DNA of 64,000 nucleotides from Alopecurus myosuroides (GCA_028641055.1 CM054060.1:159342322-159406321); one strand, 5' to 3'; positions 22,880-35,956 are shown, numbered from the stretch's first letter. Notes: a model not told the origin generated them from the sequence alone. Made by a program: numbers and translations.

Positions 22880-24033
22880 TGAGTCGGGCAGGGCTGCAAA
22901 GCAACCGCGACCGAATTGGAGTTTTCCGAACCAGATGGTGTGGAGCGTTTCTTCTTCCCGGATCGAGCGAGTTCATTCTCCTCCCCATCACGCGCATCTG
23001 TAGTTACCTCAGCAATAGCATCACCCGTCTGATTAGCTGGCGTATTGGTGAGCAACAACTGTTTATTGACCTGCTTGTAAATCTTGGTCGGGGAACCCAC
23101 CTTCCTCTTGTTATTCCTGGAATTATTTTTTAGCGGCGAGGTAACCTCTGGACCCTTTTCTACAGCAGTACTAGAATTCCTAGTGTCACTTTTGGTTTGC
23201 TAGGAGGAAGCCGGCTCTTTTGCTGAGTTCCCATTTGAGTTTGGCGCAGCTTTCCTCCTTTCTTCCACTGGTCGCAGCTCTGGCCCAAACGGTCAGTTAC
23301 CCTTTGCATCCCGGGTTCCCGGAGTTGGACAGAGCATGCTTGCATGTCCATGTCGGCCACAAGAGAAACAGAAGTGAGGTAAATGTTCATATTGCACTTC
23401 ATACAAATATGTGCTATGTCTCTTTGCCGAATCTATAAGGACCCATCTTCGTAGAGGTTTAGTCACATCAATTGTCACCCTCGTACGAAGGTATCCACCA
23501 GCATGATCAAAAATTCATTTTGCCTGCTTATCAATCTGTTCCGCGATGGCTTGACACCACACATCTGTTCTCAGGTTGAAAGGAAGATTGATAACTCTAG
23601 CCCAAGCTTGCAGACGGTCAAATTTCAATTCTGATGGCCTCATGCAATCATTGAACTCAGCTAGAATCACTACATTCTTACTAACATGCCACGGCGATCC
23701 GTCTCTGACTCGGTCGCGATCGCGTTGATTCTCAAACTCAGCCACAAAATCATTGTCTCCGAAGGATCGGAAAAACAAACCTCTAGGGTTTCCCCAAGCT
23801 GGGCGGAGAGTGCTTGCAATGGTATGGATGTGGAAGATATTGCGGTACAGAACTTTCCCGGCCAGCATCCACTTCTGCGCAACACCCTTCTCCTCCCGAT
23901 CATCAATCACCAAGGGGGTAGCCTCCTCTTCAGTGATATCTAGTTTTCCTAGGGCCTCCGTGAGATAGGCCCTCGCTGCCTCCTGCGACTTGGCCTCATT
24001 GCCTCGCCGTCCTCCAGGTTCAGAAGATGAAGC
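22880..24033 (-). pseudogene. LINE ORF1: DUF4283 and zinc knuckle
   Basis: A likely start is the ATG near 24033 (MASSSEPGG). The N-terminal half is the DUF4283 domain common in plant LINE ORF1 (WMLAGKVLYR, GLFFRSFGDNDFVAEF). Next comes a CX2CX4HX4C knuckle in FCFSCGRHGHASMLC (about 23375-23335), then a Lys/Ser-rich tail ending at 22880. Three in-frame stops occur (about 23515, 23293 and 23200). The product would be an RNA-binding chaperone-like protein of the LINE particle. Degraded. Confidence 0.75.
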
Positions 24034-24093
24034 CATCTTCCGGTCACGATCACTATCTTCGCCCCGCCGATGAGATCCGCAGGCGCTGCCAAG

Positions 24094-24362
24094 CCACCGA
24101 AACCCTAGTCGCCCGCTGTGTCGCCAGACAGACGAAGGGTTACGAGGGGGGGGGGAAAGGTATTCGAGCTCCTCCATTTCATATTAGATGACTCTCAAAT
24201 AGATGTATCTAGGACTAAAATATGTCTACCACCGAAACCCTAGTCGCCCGCTGTGTCGCCGGACAGACGAAGGGTTACGAGGGGAAAAAAAGAAGTATTC
24301 GAGCTCCTCCATTTCATATTAGATGATTCTCAAATAGATGTATCTAGGACTAAAATATATCT
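24094..24362. repeat. Tandem duplication, about 135 bp, two copies
   Basis: Copies at about 24094-24228 and 24229-24362 start 'ccaccgaaaccctagtcgcc' and end in the MITE segment 'ctaggactaaaatat'. The unit joins the LINE 5' end to the first half of the MITE. Differences are few, chiefly a G-run versus an A-run after 'acgagggg'. Confidence 0.8.
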
Positions 24363-24405
24363 AGATACATATATGTGGAAGTCATCTAATATGGAATAGA
24401 GGGAG
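24304..24405. mobile_element. Small Stowaway-like MITE
   Basis: About 102 bp with terminal inverted repeats: left 'ctcctccatttcatattaga', and right, read in reverse, 'ctccctctattccatattag'. The sequence is of the common grass Stowaway type. TA follows the right end; the left flank is altered by the duplication. A truncated second copy is at about 24169-24225. Confidence 0.7.
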
Positions 24406-25082
24406 TAGGTGCAAATCTAAGGAGGGGCCTCACTGGATAGACATTGCGGCGCGGTTCCATGGAATGTTTTGCCACCACTGTTTGAAGAGATCTTTTGTAG
24501 AACAGAATATTTTGACAGATTTTTATTCCAGTGCCTCGCGTACCAATGCTTTGACCTACAACTTTTTAAGTTCTACGACGAGAACTTGCATTAACCATAT
24601 CAATAAATTTTAGAACACAAATGCTGGATAGGTCACGATACACCTACATGTTTAAAAAATAAGGTTTGGCACCGCATAATTATTCGATTTCCAGACAAAC
24701 AGAACACCTCTCGCTGAACAATGATGACAAGAAAATAAAGCTCGAGTCTTCAAAGGCTCACAATTCGGTCAGTAATATTTCCAACTATATAGACAGTTTG
24801 ACATCATGCTTCCCACCAAAGGAAACACGATAAACTCGCATGGTTACATTCACTTCTCCAGCGTAACAAAGAATGGTATTGTTATCTTCTGCACATATTA
24901 CATCCCATTTAGCTCCGGACAACACATACGGCTTGAGTACAATTTTGAGAAGGGGGCAGGAAATAAAAAGAATCGCATTTCTCTATGGGTAAAAAAAATA
25001 GGAAGAGAACAAAAAGGTAAACCTTTCGATAGGCGCTATTGTACAATTATATTGTGAGGGGGCTGGTTATTGACAATCAGTG
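24406..25082 (-). other. Region downstream of the TNO1-like gene, probably its 3' UTR in part
   Basis: AT-rich, no repeats, no convincing frame. The right part (about 24780-25082) probably belongs to the 3' untranslated region of the gene ending at 25083. I could not fix a polyadenylation site. Confidence 0.4.
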
Positions 25083-28000
25083 TCACAAGATGCTTCCTAC
25101 CAACCACAAGTGCAGGAACAGCCAATACGCCAAGAGTCCTAGCCTTGCTCGTGGCCGGTTCATCAGAATTTGGCTCCCTGAGACCCTGCAGTAAGATACA
25201 AGGCGCATAGACTGAAATCAGCTAATTGTGTATGTGTATATGTAATATGTGGTACTCTCCTTCCATAACCATGAGAGTCGTCAATGAAAAGAAGCAATCA
25301 ACCAGGATAATGTGTATAGCAAAGGGTTCTTTGTTTCCCCTCTTGGAAATAAATCTGAGCTGGCACAGATCTGAACATAACCGAACTCAGGAGTGGGACA
25401 CTACTAAGAGCATATCTAGTGCAATCATGCAAGTTATTTGGTTGACTGGTTCAAGTTATGACTTTTGGTTCTTCCAACGCCATCTCAGTTTTAGTAGCAT
25501 TATTACTTGTTGATTTGAAAATAGCTTACCAGATGCCATCAACTCTGTCAGCGACGTGCTTTCCTTGTGCTGGAATCAAGCCAGATGTATGCAATGGTTT
25601 TATACGCCCTTCATTGCAGCAAATGTGGCACTGTTATTAACGCATAAAAATATTAATCAAACTAACTCAAATGTAGGCTACATTACCTTTGTCATCCGAA
25701 TCATGTGCAGCAATTAGTCGTTCAGACTCTGTGCCCATATTCAGAATAAGATGGTCAGATGACCCCTTCCGCATTACTCTAGCATGTGCGGCGCTAGGGG
25801 CAGATGAAATTGATGCGTTCCCCATTGGTCCCTACAGAGAATAAAAATATTTTTACAACCTATGCAATTTTCATACACCTGCCAAGATATGTGCTGACAT
25901 GCGAAAGAGAGTTCCTGTGCAGAAAGGGTACAGCTACTAATATGAGAAACACCATATAAGAATGAAAGCAAATCCACGGCCAGGGCAAATCAGAATGAAA
26001 GATCAGTAATGTCACTATGTATAAAAACATTGGGAACAGCATTAACATATCTTGTTAGATAAAACATAGAGAAGTAAAAGCAATGGCGGAACCATGGGAC
26101 AAATAGGGCTTACCAAATCTTCAATCTCGGGTATGTCTGAACCAATAGCAGAGGAAGATGCTTCAAATGCTCTGTCTTTACTAACCTCTGGCTGCACAAT
26201 CCGAGAATGATACAAGTCCTCAAGCATCTTAACTTTTGCTGATAACTCATCAACTGTTTTATCCCTGGCCTGCAACTTCAATCCCAGCTCCTGTTTTACA
26301 GACTTGGCATTCCCAGATTCCAAACTTGAGGCGATTATTAGTTTTTCTAGCTTGGATACGAGTGATTGTGTGCTTGTAGGTTTGTTATCTTCGAGCACAT
26401 CTTTCCCAGATAGATTTCCTAACCGCTGAATCATTCGCTCCATACTGACTGTTACTTCAAGCAGTTCACTGTTTTTTAATTCCAACTCCCTACGATTTGA
26501 ATCAATGTTTCTGCAAACCTCCTTTAGCTGCTCATTTTCACGGGCATGGGATTCAAAATTTAACTGTAAATCTTCATTTTCGTATCTTAAGGTCTCTACT
26601 TCACGTTGAAGTGCATCAACTTCATCAATAAGAAAGAAGAGTTTATCAATGGGAGTAGAGAACATAGCCACTTCTCTCTGCAAACCCGACTCGCCTGACG
26701 GTATGTTTAGTTTATTTATTTTTTCAACAATTGCTTCCAGCTGATCCTTTGAAATTGCATCATCTATACCTGTTAAGACAAGAACAAAATAAGTACAAAC
26801 AAGTTCAGAACAAAAATTTATCCATACATGAATGTCTACAACAGTTTCATGGCAAATTACCTCTTTCTACTGTAGTTTGGGTGTGCTCAAGTGACAGCAA
26901 CTCTAACTCTCTTGCCCTCAACCCATCCTCCCTTTCCTGGTATTCCTGAATCCTAATTTCCATTGCACTACGCTCATCATGTATTGTTTTGAGATCTTTC
27001 TCCAGCTCATATACTCTTTTCAAATACAGCTGGTGATCATTTGAAGCAGTTTCAGCAGCTCCCTCGGCTTGTTTCAGTCTCATTTTCAGCTCATCAAATG
27101 AAGTTATCAATAACCCTTTAAAATCAGATAACCTTTGAGACTCTGACTTCAGTTTGTTCACTGAAGATAGCAAACTGTCTGCCGCCTTTGTATAATCACC
27201 TGAATCTTCGTCCTCCAAAACAGACAAGGTTCCTTCTACTTTCGATACAATGCTGGAGTTGCCTGTTGCCAACTCTATTGCATAGCCTAGATCAAGCACG
27301 CCATTAAAAATAATTTGAATCTGTTCAGTGCAATAAATACATTTTGATGACATTGCCCTGAGCTCTGTTTGCAGCGAAAACAATTCAGCTTCTTGAGATC
27401 TGTTCTGAGCAGCCTTGTTCTCCAATTCAATCTTCAAAAGGTCGTGCTCTTCTAAAGTACGAGAAATGTTGATGTTTGCCGACTGCAGAGCACGGTGCAG
27501 CAGTATAATATTGGCATTCATGTAGTCTGACAAATCTTTATAAAAACCAGAGAAATATTCAGCTTGATTGCTGAACTGTTCAATAATAGTACTCAAGGAT
27601 GAAGCATCATCAATATTCCCTTTTCTAGTTTTGCCGACAAGCATTCTTTCAGCAACAAAGTTATCGTAGTCCGTAAGAGACAACAGTGTGCCGAACTCTA
27701 GATCCTGCTTATGAGTATATTAAATGGTTAGGTTATGTTTGAGCATGATGAGGTCAATTAAGCACAGTCATCGTACTTGGCAAAGAATTCCAACAGCAAG
27801 TAAGGCAAAAACTTGACAAAGAGACACACGATCATGAAGGGAGGGAGCGAGTTAAATACCACATGCAATTCCTTAATAGTGTGCGTAACTGTGGATCGTT
27901 ATTCAAAGTACTATAATTGAACTAAGTGGGCAATGTCTAAGTTACCATATAGCACAAAGCTAGAACATAGGTACATTCTTATTTTCTTCCTTAGCTATCT

Positions 28001-31000
28001 TACTAACACGGCAAGACACGACATGTTACCAGGTCAAAATGAGAAGTAATCCAACAATCTAGTCCATCAGTTACATACATAAGAACTATATTACAAAGCT
28101 GACAGGGCCAATCAAACAATAGCTACATTATAAGAACTATATTACAAAGCTGTAACTATAACGAAAGCACCCAACTAAGTCCAATACCGCATTAACTATA
28201 TTATTGTTGGTGGCAGGGTCCTGACTGAACAGCAATAGCTATGCTCCGGCATGTTTGATAAAATACTAAATACACTGCAACAAATGAAACTAAGAAAAAA
28301 TATCTTCAATCAAATTTATATATTCATAAAAACACTTTACCTCCATAACTGGATCAATCTGGAGCCCCGTTGCAGCGAGTTGTTCATGCATACTCTTCAC
28401 TGTAAGGCTCATATCTCTCAATCTGCCAATCTTCTTTCCAAATTCTTCAGCCATCAATGGTACAATACTATCATCCATTGCAAGCGTGCTAAGCTTCTCA
28501 AGATGACTATGTTGTTCAGTTGAATGACTTTGTAAGCTTCCATGACTTTTATCCAACTCTTCAAAACATTTAGCTAGCTTAACATTAAGAATGCTTGTTT
28601 CCACTTCATGTTTAGCTGCAGCTTCATTCTTCTCAGTATTAAGAATAGCAAGATCTGTTCTAGCTTGTGTCAACGCATCTTGTAGTGAGTTCATAGCTGT
28701 GTTGGCATCTTCTAGTTTGTTAGCATTATGAGCCAGTTCATCATTTGTTTTCTCCAACTCCTCCTCTACAGCAGCAGTATGCAATTGTATTTGGTGTTTC
28801 TCTTCAGAAGTAGAAGAAATATAGTCCTTTGCTTTACTTAACTCATCTTCTAATATCTTTAGAGTAGAAAGGGAATCAGCAAGCCTGCCAGCTTGCATGG
28901 TAACTTGCTCATTTGCTCTGTTTAGCTCCTGCTCCACATTATTCTTAGCAGCTTGTGATTCCATGATGTATTGGGCAATCTGACTTATTTTTTCCACAGG
29001 GTCCTCAAAGGGGTGATCAACAGGAAGAGCAATGTTTGATACTGAATCAACTAGAATGCCCCAGGAAACTTTAGCTTCTTCCAACATTCTTTCTACTTTA
29101 CCCTTTTCCTCGCTAAGGGAAATAATGTCTAACTGCAGCTTATCCAAATGTGTAACCTGAGAAGATAGATTCTCAACCTGTTCTCTGAGATCTGTATTTG
29201 CAGATTCTCTTGACACTATCTCATATTTTAGATTTTCCGTTTCTGTGTTCCTTGCTTCCAGATCTCGCTTTAGCTTATCTGATTCAGAGTTCTTTTCATC
29301 CAAAACTTGTTTCAGATTCTCTGTTTCAGAGTTATTTTCATCCAGATCTTGCTTTAGCTTCTCTATCTCAGAATTACATTCATCCAGAGCATGTTGCAGC
29401 TTCTCTATCTGAGAGTTATTCCTATTCAAAGCATGTTTTACATTCTCTGTTTCAGAAATCTTTTCGTCAAGAGCATTTTTTAGCTTCTCTATCTCAGAGT
29501 TCTTCCCATCCACAACTTGCTTGAGTCCTTCACGCTCCTGTACCAAACCTTTCCCCTTTTTCACGGCCATTGACAGCTTCTCCCTAAGCAAAGATGATTT
29601 TTCCTCTACCCGTTCAAACTCTTTCTGTAGAGAGTCCTTTTCATTTGTCAAAACATAAATCGCCTCTTCCATTTTCTGTAGTTCACCAGATAGTCTCATC
29701 CTCTCAGATCTATCAGTCATATCTTCTTCAAGAATTACTTTACATAGAGCTAATTCCTGATCTAGGGTATACACTAGAGTTTGTAACCTCTCAAGACGTT
29801 CCCACTCAATAGGAGAGGATTTCTCTCTTCGTTGAATGTTGCTTAGGCACTGGTCTACAAATTTGGCACTCTCCAGGGACTCATTGTCCCCCAATTTGAC
29901 ATCAGAAACCTCTGCAAATGCCTTTAGAAGCTCATTATTCCGGGATGAGATGACAGATAATTCATCAACAGCAGCATTGTATAGGGACGTTAATTCAGAA
30001 TGTTCATTTACAAGTATGTCCTTTTCCTGCTTCTCTTCCAGTAGAACTATGGTCAAGCGGTCAATTTCCTCATGCATTGAGACCAATTTTGATTCATGTG
30101 CGGACACACTTTGAAGAATCTCTGAAGACTCGTTCTGCATCCTCACTGCATCACCTTTGGCCTGGCTCAACGAGTTGACTAGCCAAGTGATTTGTGAATC
30201 AAGTTCGCCAGTTAAGACTGAGTGTGGAAAGTCAACTGAGCCAAGGATGTCTTTAACTTTCCGATGCTCCGAGAAGATCATATCAGCAATTTTCTTTTGT
30301 TCAACCAACCATTCCAGCCTGTCAGTCGTCTCCAAGAAAGTAGACCCTCTGGAAATGCTGCCTCTGACATTACCTCTTCAATGCGTTGAAGAACCCCATC
30401 ATTTAGTGAAAGGGAGGCCTGAACAGAAGTGAGTGCAGTGTTTTCTTCATTCAGGTGACCAATGCTTGCCTTGGCAGCTTCCCATGCGCTATACGTTTCT
30501 CTAAGCTCGTCCAAACATTTCTCTTGTTCGGCCGATTTTTCATCTAGCAACATCTTGAGCTCCTCAATTCTGCCCTCAGATGCTTGCAAGGCATCAGACT
30601 TGTGTTGCAACTCCGTCATGCACCTCTCCAACTCACCTGTCTTTTCAGCCAATGTCTGCTTCAAGGAATCACGATGTTGCACCAACGACTTGCCCTTTGT
30701 GACAGCCATGCTAAGCTTCTCCTTAGTTGTCAAAAATTTATGCTCCATCTGCTCAAACTCTGCCTTGGCCTTGCCCGCTTCAGCATTCGCTGCATCTTGA
30801 GCAGCTCTCACTTTCTCAAGCTCTTCGATAAGAGCCTTGTTTTCTTCTCCAAAAGTGTTCGACTTATGCATGAAATCTGCCTCATTTCTCTTGCTACTGA
30901 CCAATTCCTCTGAAACAATACCCAAGATGGTAGCAGGGTCACATTGACCCATGGAAACAAAACCAGGCTTAACCTCTGCTAAAACCTGCTCAAGTTGTTC

Positions 31001-32012
31001 GATGCCGAGTAAGACCTGCCTGTACCGCTCTGCTAGCAACAAAGTCTTCCTTTCGACAACAGACATCCCGTCCTGATCAGCACCATCAAAACTGTTGGCG
31101 TCTATCCCAACCACGGCATCAACCGATGCAGCCATTCGACCAATTGCTAGTTCTGACACCTCCCTCCACGAACCAAGGTATGCGTCCACAACCTCCCTTG
31201 ATACGTCTGCCTCTGCAGTCCTAGCACGTAAGATGTCAACCTCCTGCTCCCTTGAGCGCGCCACTGAATTCAGTTCAAGCACAAGCCTAGAGCAATCATC
31301 AAGCATCGAGTGCAGCGGCGTGGGCGACGCCAGCACCCTCTCATCAGGATCCTCTGTGTGCAAGGAGCTTGATGCTCCCTGCCCCACCAGCTCCTGTAGC
31401 ATTCTCCGGAGTGCCGCCGTGTCCCGCGCAAACACCTCCCGCTCTTCCTGAACCAAACCCAGTTCACATCACCTTACAGTCACAAACTAGAGCTGGATCA
31501 CGTCTAAATATTACGAAACTGAACTAGTGTGGGAGGCAAAAGAAGCAGTACCTTGTACTTGCGGCACTCGGCAGCAGCGCTAGACTCGTCAGGGTAGTCG
31601 ATGACGGCGATGGATTCATCGAGCGAGCGAGCGGTGCGGAAGCCGCCCGTGGCGAGGTCGTCGGGGGCATCCTCAAATGTCTCGCCGCTGGTGGTATCGT
31701 CGGCGGGCATGCTGACGAAGATACCGGCATCTGGGTCTGCGCCGGGGCTCCGCGCTTCCTACACGGCGCGGAGGCAGGAACTTCTGTAAGCCGTTTCGTT
31801 CGTTCACGCGGACACAGGTACCGAAATGGAGATGGCAGGAGCGAGTGGAGCAGCAGCGCTGATGATACCTGTGAGGGGAGCTCGACGAGGACGCCGTCGC
31901 TGCTGCCGCCCTCGTCGGAGTGTGCCCGGACGCGCGGCGGAGAGCGACGGCGGGCGGAGGAGGAGGAGGAAGCGGACTTGGGGGAGGAGTCGGAGTCGGA
32001 GTGGTCAGCCAT
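25083..32012 (-). CDS. TNO1: TNO1-like tail-anchored coiled-coil protein, eight exons, one frameshift
   Basis: Exons on the minus strand: 32012-31869, 31758-31552, 31447-28341, 27704-26861, 26769-26114, 25831-25687, 25608-25530 and 25185-25083 (stop TGA). All introns are GT-AG and all phases fit, except for one missing base near 30335 within exon 3. Allowing for it, the product is about 1,761 residues, near the roughly 1,860 of Arabidopsis TNO1. The N-terminus (exons 1-2) is acidic and Ser-rich. The bulk is heptad coiled coil, with two KGK(S/G)LVQ segments. The C-terminus ends in ADRVDGIW and a hydrophobic anchor (LGLLAYWLFLHLWLVGSIL). TNO1 binds SYP41 at the trans-Golgi network and aids vacuolar trafficking. 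The family call is from memory of this tail and layout. The start ATG sits in a good GCCATGG context. The acceptor of exon 7 (AATGAAG) is weak. Confidence 0.8.
29207..29500 (-). repeat. 42-bp coding repeat in the TNO1-like gene, seven copies
   Basis: Seven tandem 14-residue units of the form NSEIEKLKNALDEK. Each is exactly two heptads, so the coiled coil is extended in register. Units differ by several residues, so the array is old enough to have diverged. Confidence 0.85.
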
Positions 32013-33325
32013 GGCGGGCGGCGCGGCGGCGCTAGATCTGGGCCAGGTCGGGCTTGTGGATCCGATCAAACCATCGCCGAAGAAGAGAAGGAATTGGGGA
32101 AGACGATGCCGCGTGGGCCCGATCAGGGTGCGCGGAGCAGAGCTGCGAGCCTGCGAAGGTTGGGGGAGGGACCGAGCTGACAGGCGGGGTTCGCGCGACC
32201 GTCGGAGGGAGAGGGTGATTTGTCACGTCCGTGACTAGGTGGTACCGTGACGGCCCACCTGTCGGTGAATGCTTCCGTGCGACGCTGGGACATTGCGTGC
32301 ACTTGGCGCCGAGATCCAGGTTGATTGGTCAGCACTCGTTGACCTGTTGATATCGGGCCCACGTTTCAGTGGGACACAGAACAGGCGGGCCACGAAGACC
32401 AGCCAGGGTCAGCTGAGCCGACGGTGGAGAAACGCGAAATATCCGACCGCAACCAAACAGGACCCAGATAATCCTGGCTATATGGGTGCTACCAGATTTC
32501 CTTCTCGTACAAATCCGTTTGATTTAAATGAACGGGCCAGAGCATGGTTGGCACGTTTGTCATCCCCATACCCGGCTTCTACCGGACCTTCTCCACACCC
32601 CCGTCTCTCGTCTTCCAACCCATCATCGGGTATAGAATTTCCTGCGACCCGTCACCCGTCAGGTTTATGGGGCCCGATGCAACCCGCCAAGTTGCACGGG
32701 GCCATTTGGCAGCAGTTCACAGGAAATAAGACACAACAATTGGTGCAACAATTCAAATGCAATTCATAATAGATATAATTCACAGTTTAAAATTTCAGAC
32801 ACGCCGACACATGAGTACACGAGCCGACGAGCACATGACAGCTAATTACAAGTCCACTGATCAAGTTACAAGTTTAGAAATAACATCTCATAAATTACAA
32901 GTTCGGGATTCATGAATAACAGCTTACAAACAAGTTACAAGTTCACCAAGTAGGGTCGTCGATGGGGGCGTGCGAAATGTGCGACGGCACATGGCCCCGA
33001 AAATATTGGGGGGGGGGGGGGGGGGGCCAAATCGGTGGACACACCTTCAATGGCCGAGCGGAAGGTGCTATGGATGGTGGAACCTTTCTGTCTACAGTTC
33101 CGTTCGTGGAAGAAGGTAGTCTAGGCGGGCCTGGACTGTGCATATGGGCTTAAGTTTTAGGGCCATCAATCGGTATCTATTTTTTTTAGTTATCAGTCGG
33201 TATCCGGTAAACAAGTCGTTTTAGGCAGAGTTTTCCGTAGGTTTTTTCCCCCTTAACATAGCATAGCCCGTACGTGTAACGTGTAGTTAGAAAAAAAATA
33301 TCCCATTGCATGTATGGCACACAGT
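32013..33325. other. Upstream region of the TNO1-like gene and intergenic DNA
   Basis: The first 200-300 bp (32013 to about 32300) are GC-rich and probably hold the promoter and 5' UTR; no clear TATA box was seen. Beyond that there is no convincing gene. A run of 19 G lies at about 33008-33026, and a 56-bp sequence at 33181-33236 recurs at 35957-36012. Confidence 0.4.
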
Positions 33326-34039
33326 TCCTCCTCTACTAAAAAAAACACTTCTGCACTCAATTCCCATTGCATGTATGGAGATCTCCATGACGTCTCAAAA
33401 AGGAAAATCGAACCCATGACTCAACTGGTCGACGCTACATTGTGCCTCGGGCGAGCTTGACATATGTTTAGTTGGTAGTTTCCAAGTGTATCACATATTT
33501 TTCATATAGGTGTATTTCATGGATTAGAAAGCCGAATATTTTGTGGACCGTTTGTTTTGGTGGATATATTTATATTTATGTCTTGATGATTTACTTATAT
33601 TAATCACACATATTTTTTAAAAATTGTCCACATATAGCATTCGCACCGGATTATCTTTTACTATGCTATTTTGTGAACATGTATGTAAAAAATAAGACAG
33701 TTCTTAAAAGTGAGGATAACTGCATCATCAATAATTTGTATGCCACGATCTTGTAGAGTTGCATGTTCTTATTCAAAACGCTAGAGCTTCAATTCTGAAT
33801 TTTAGTATCCCATTGATGAGCTTGTCATGTAAGTAAGTGATAACTCAACCGCAAATTCTTTAAGTCATACAGTTCTCCTTGATTAATCTTTATAGGTAAT
33901 TTAAGAATGACCAAAGTACCATTGATGTAATAACATTTCCTAAATAGCCAAATTACAAGATGGATGGAACAGGCTAAAGAGAACTGTAGAGCAACTATTT
34001 TTGAGTGAACTGTTTGAGAGTTCTGCAACCTTAGAATCT

Positions 34040-34200
34040 GCTGGAATGATACCCCATGTAGTCATCTTTGACTTCATCAAAAGGAAATGGAACAACCTTC
34101 ACAACTCTGAACTTCCTTGCATTGTTTAAGTGTTCGTTCCCCAGCCTGACATGAAAGTTTTTTGCAGTGTTCTCCAAGTGCAGCAGGTCAGCACATATTT
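34040..34200 (-). pseudogene. Captured gene fragment, unknown
   Basis: On the minus strand a frame runs through [18 protein letters not shown] and [20 protein letters not shown] to a stop near 34033. Its composition looks like real protein and has no repeats. I do not recognise the family. Confidence 0.35.
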
Positions 34201-34487
34201 TGGGATTCTTTCAGCCCCGCCTATATATTAGCTGTCCGTCAACCAAGATACTCCTATGAGAGATAAGACTAGAAAGAAGGGAGGTGTCAAGAATGGTTGC
34301 ACTGTCCGCCGTCGCTTTGGCCGGCCTCAGGGGTCCAATGCCGACGCCATAGGTGGTAGTGTCAGACACAGCCTCTTGAGTTCTTGGAACACATTATGTG
34401 TTGTATACCTCATGTTTGGTATGCTCTAGTTCTTCCAGTTCCGGCTTTGGGAAACTTATATACCTCCTGCAAGAGCACAACTTAGTT

Positions 34488-34565
34488 CGTCGGTTGGCCA
34501 ATTGCTGAAACCCTGAGGTGCCGCCTCGATGGGCGTCTCATGCTCATACTCCGCCATAACTGCAA
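34488..34565 (-). pseudogene. Captured exon-like fragment, unknown
   Basis: On the minus strand an acceptor-like CTTGCAG precedes TTATGGCGGAG, followed by about 25 codons (MAEYEHETPIEAAPQG), which looks like a protein start. An in-frame stop was not seen before the sequence turns low-complexity. Family unknown. Confidence 0.3.
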
Positions 34566-35956
34566 GGTACAAGTTTCTATTAGTCCTAAAATGTTTAGTG
34601 ATAAAAGGAAAAGTAATTAGCTACGTTGAGGATTGAGGATTTGCATGTTTATGAAAAGCAAGAATCGCCGTGACTTGGTTTTTTTTCTTCTCCGTCGCAT
34701 TCTGGTTACAGTAACATGTAAACTTGTAAAGGTTTAGATAGTAGTGTCTTACATAGAAATTTTTGTTATAATATGCATTCTTCGCAGTTGTTATGCCAAT
34801 ATTTGGACACTACAAAAGTATAAAAACTATGATTAATATCTGTGTAATGTTTTCAGGGATTGTGCAAAGATCCTTGTCACTTCACACTGAACTGCTCTTT
34901 AGAAAAAGTTAAAGGCATGAGAAGTAATCTAGAGAGAAGCTGGGATGAGTCGCTTGTGCAATTTTGCGACCGAAATATGCGAACAATGGGTATTTCTGTG
35001 ATTTGTTTGTGTTTGAAAGGCAGGTCTGGTATTCGTTTGTCCTTTTATTTTTTATTTTAGAGTGAAGGGAGGGTTTGAAAACATGAGATAGTCGCTACAC
35101 TGCTTTGTCACAAGTCAGGGTTATCAGACTTTTTATACCTTCTATGACGATTTCATAGATGGTCATTGCCACTTGTGTGATAAAGTACACCTTAGCCTTA
35201 GTGTATAGATCTTTCTTTTGAATTTCGGCTGTTCTCAATAGAATTAATGATGACTATAAAGTGCTTTTGCATATATCTGTCCATCTGAGTTTGCTTGTAA
35301 AAATATGAATGATATGCGACTCTTGCTCATATTTTGAACCTTCATAATTTAACAAGTTTGATGTGATGAGTTCTTTATAATCCGAAACGATGTTTTAGTC
35401 AAGTTTCGGTAGTAGATAAAAAATAGTTCTTTAGCCCATTCTGGTACTTTTCTTGCGAGTGCATCCCCCACATGGTTAGAACTACTACATTCCTGAACAA
35501 TATATCGTAGTTAAGTGGACTCTTTGGTAAGTCCTGATGGGTGATATTTGATTTAAAACAAGCCATGTATTTTCTTGTTCCGTGATACTCTTATGACTTC
35601 TTTGTACAAGAAATAAAATTGATAAACCGCGCCGTGTGCATAGAAATTAGTTACGTTAAATATGTAGTAAACTAATCACAAATTCATCAGATCGTATAAT
35701 ATGTATAGGAGATGAACTTAAAATAATAATAAAACATGAAAATTCATATGACAGAAAACACGCTGGGATATAATTTTTTCTAAAATTGAAATCTCATCTC
35801 ATGTATTTTAATTTATCTTGACGTTTCATTTATCATATCTGTGTGAGGATTTTGTTATTTTTTTATTCACTTTGACAAATAAGATTATTCATATTCCGTG
35901 ATTTATTAATTTATATTTACTATTATTACACGTGTGTACACGTGCACGTTTACTAG

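Larger units (their letters stand above)
21572..24230 (-). mobile_element. LINE (non-LTR retrotransposon), 5' part
   Basis: Two-ORF plant LINE on the minus strand, running from about 24230 down to 21572. There the Tat-1 3' LTR has cut it just before the RT domain. The RT half should lie left of the window, beyond the Tat-1 5' LTR. The 5' end is duplicated together with a MITE fragment. Confidence 0.8.
33326..35956 (+). mobile_element. Probable Helitron with captured exon-like fragments
   Basis: The right end has a short hairpin (CACGTGT/ACACGTG, about 35931-35946) about 7 bp before CTAG followed by T, as expected of Helitron 3' ends. The left end 'tcctcctctactaaaa' resembles the TC-rich Helitron 5' end. 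The exact left base is uncertain (33326, 33329 or 33332). The interior contains non-repetitive pieces that look like captured exons on the minus strand. No Rep/helicase was found, so it would be non-autonomous. Confidence 0.45.

Noticed and set aside
33380..33470. Minus-strand 'gggttcgattttcc' as a SINE or tRNA B box
   Set aside because: The A-box candidate is only about 15 bp away and no arm structure forms.
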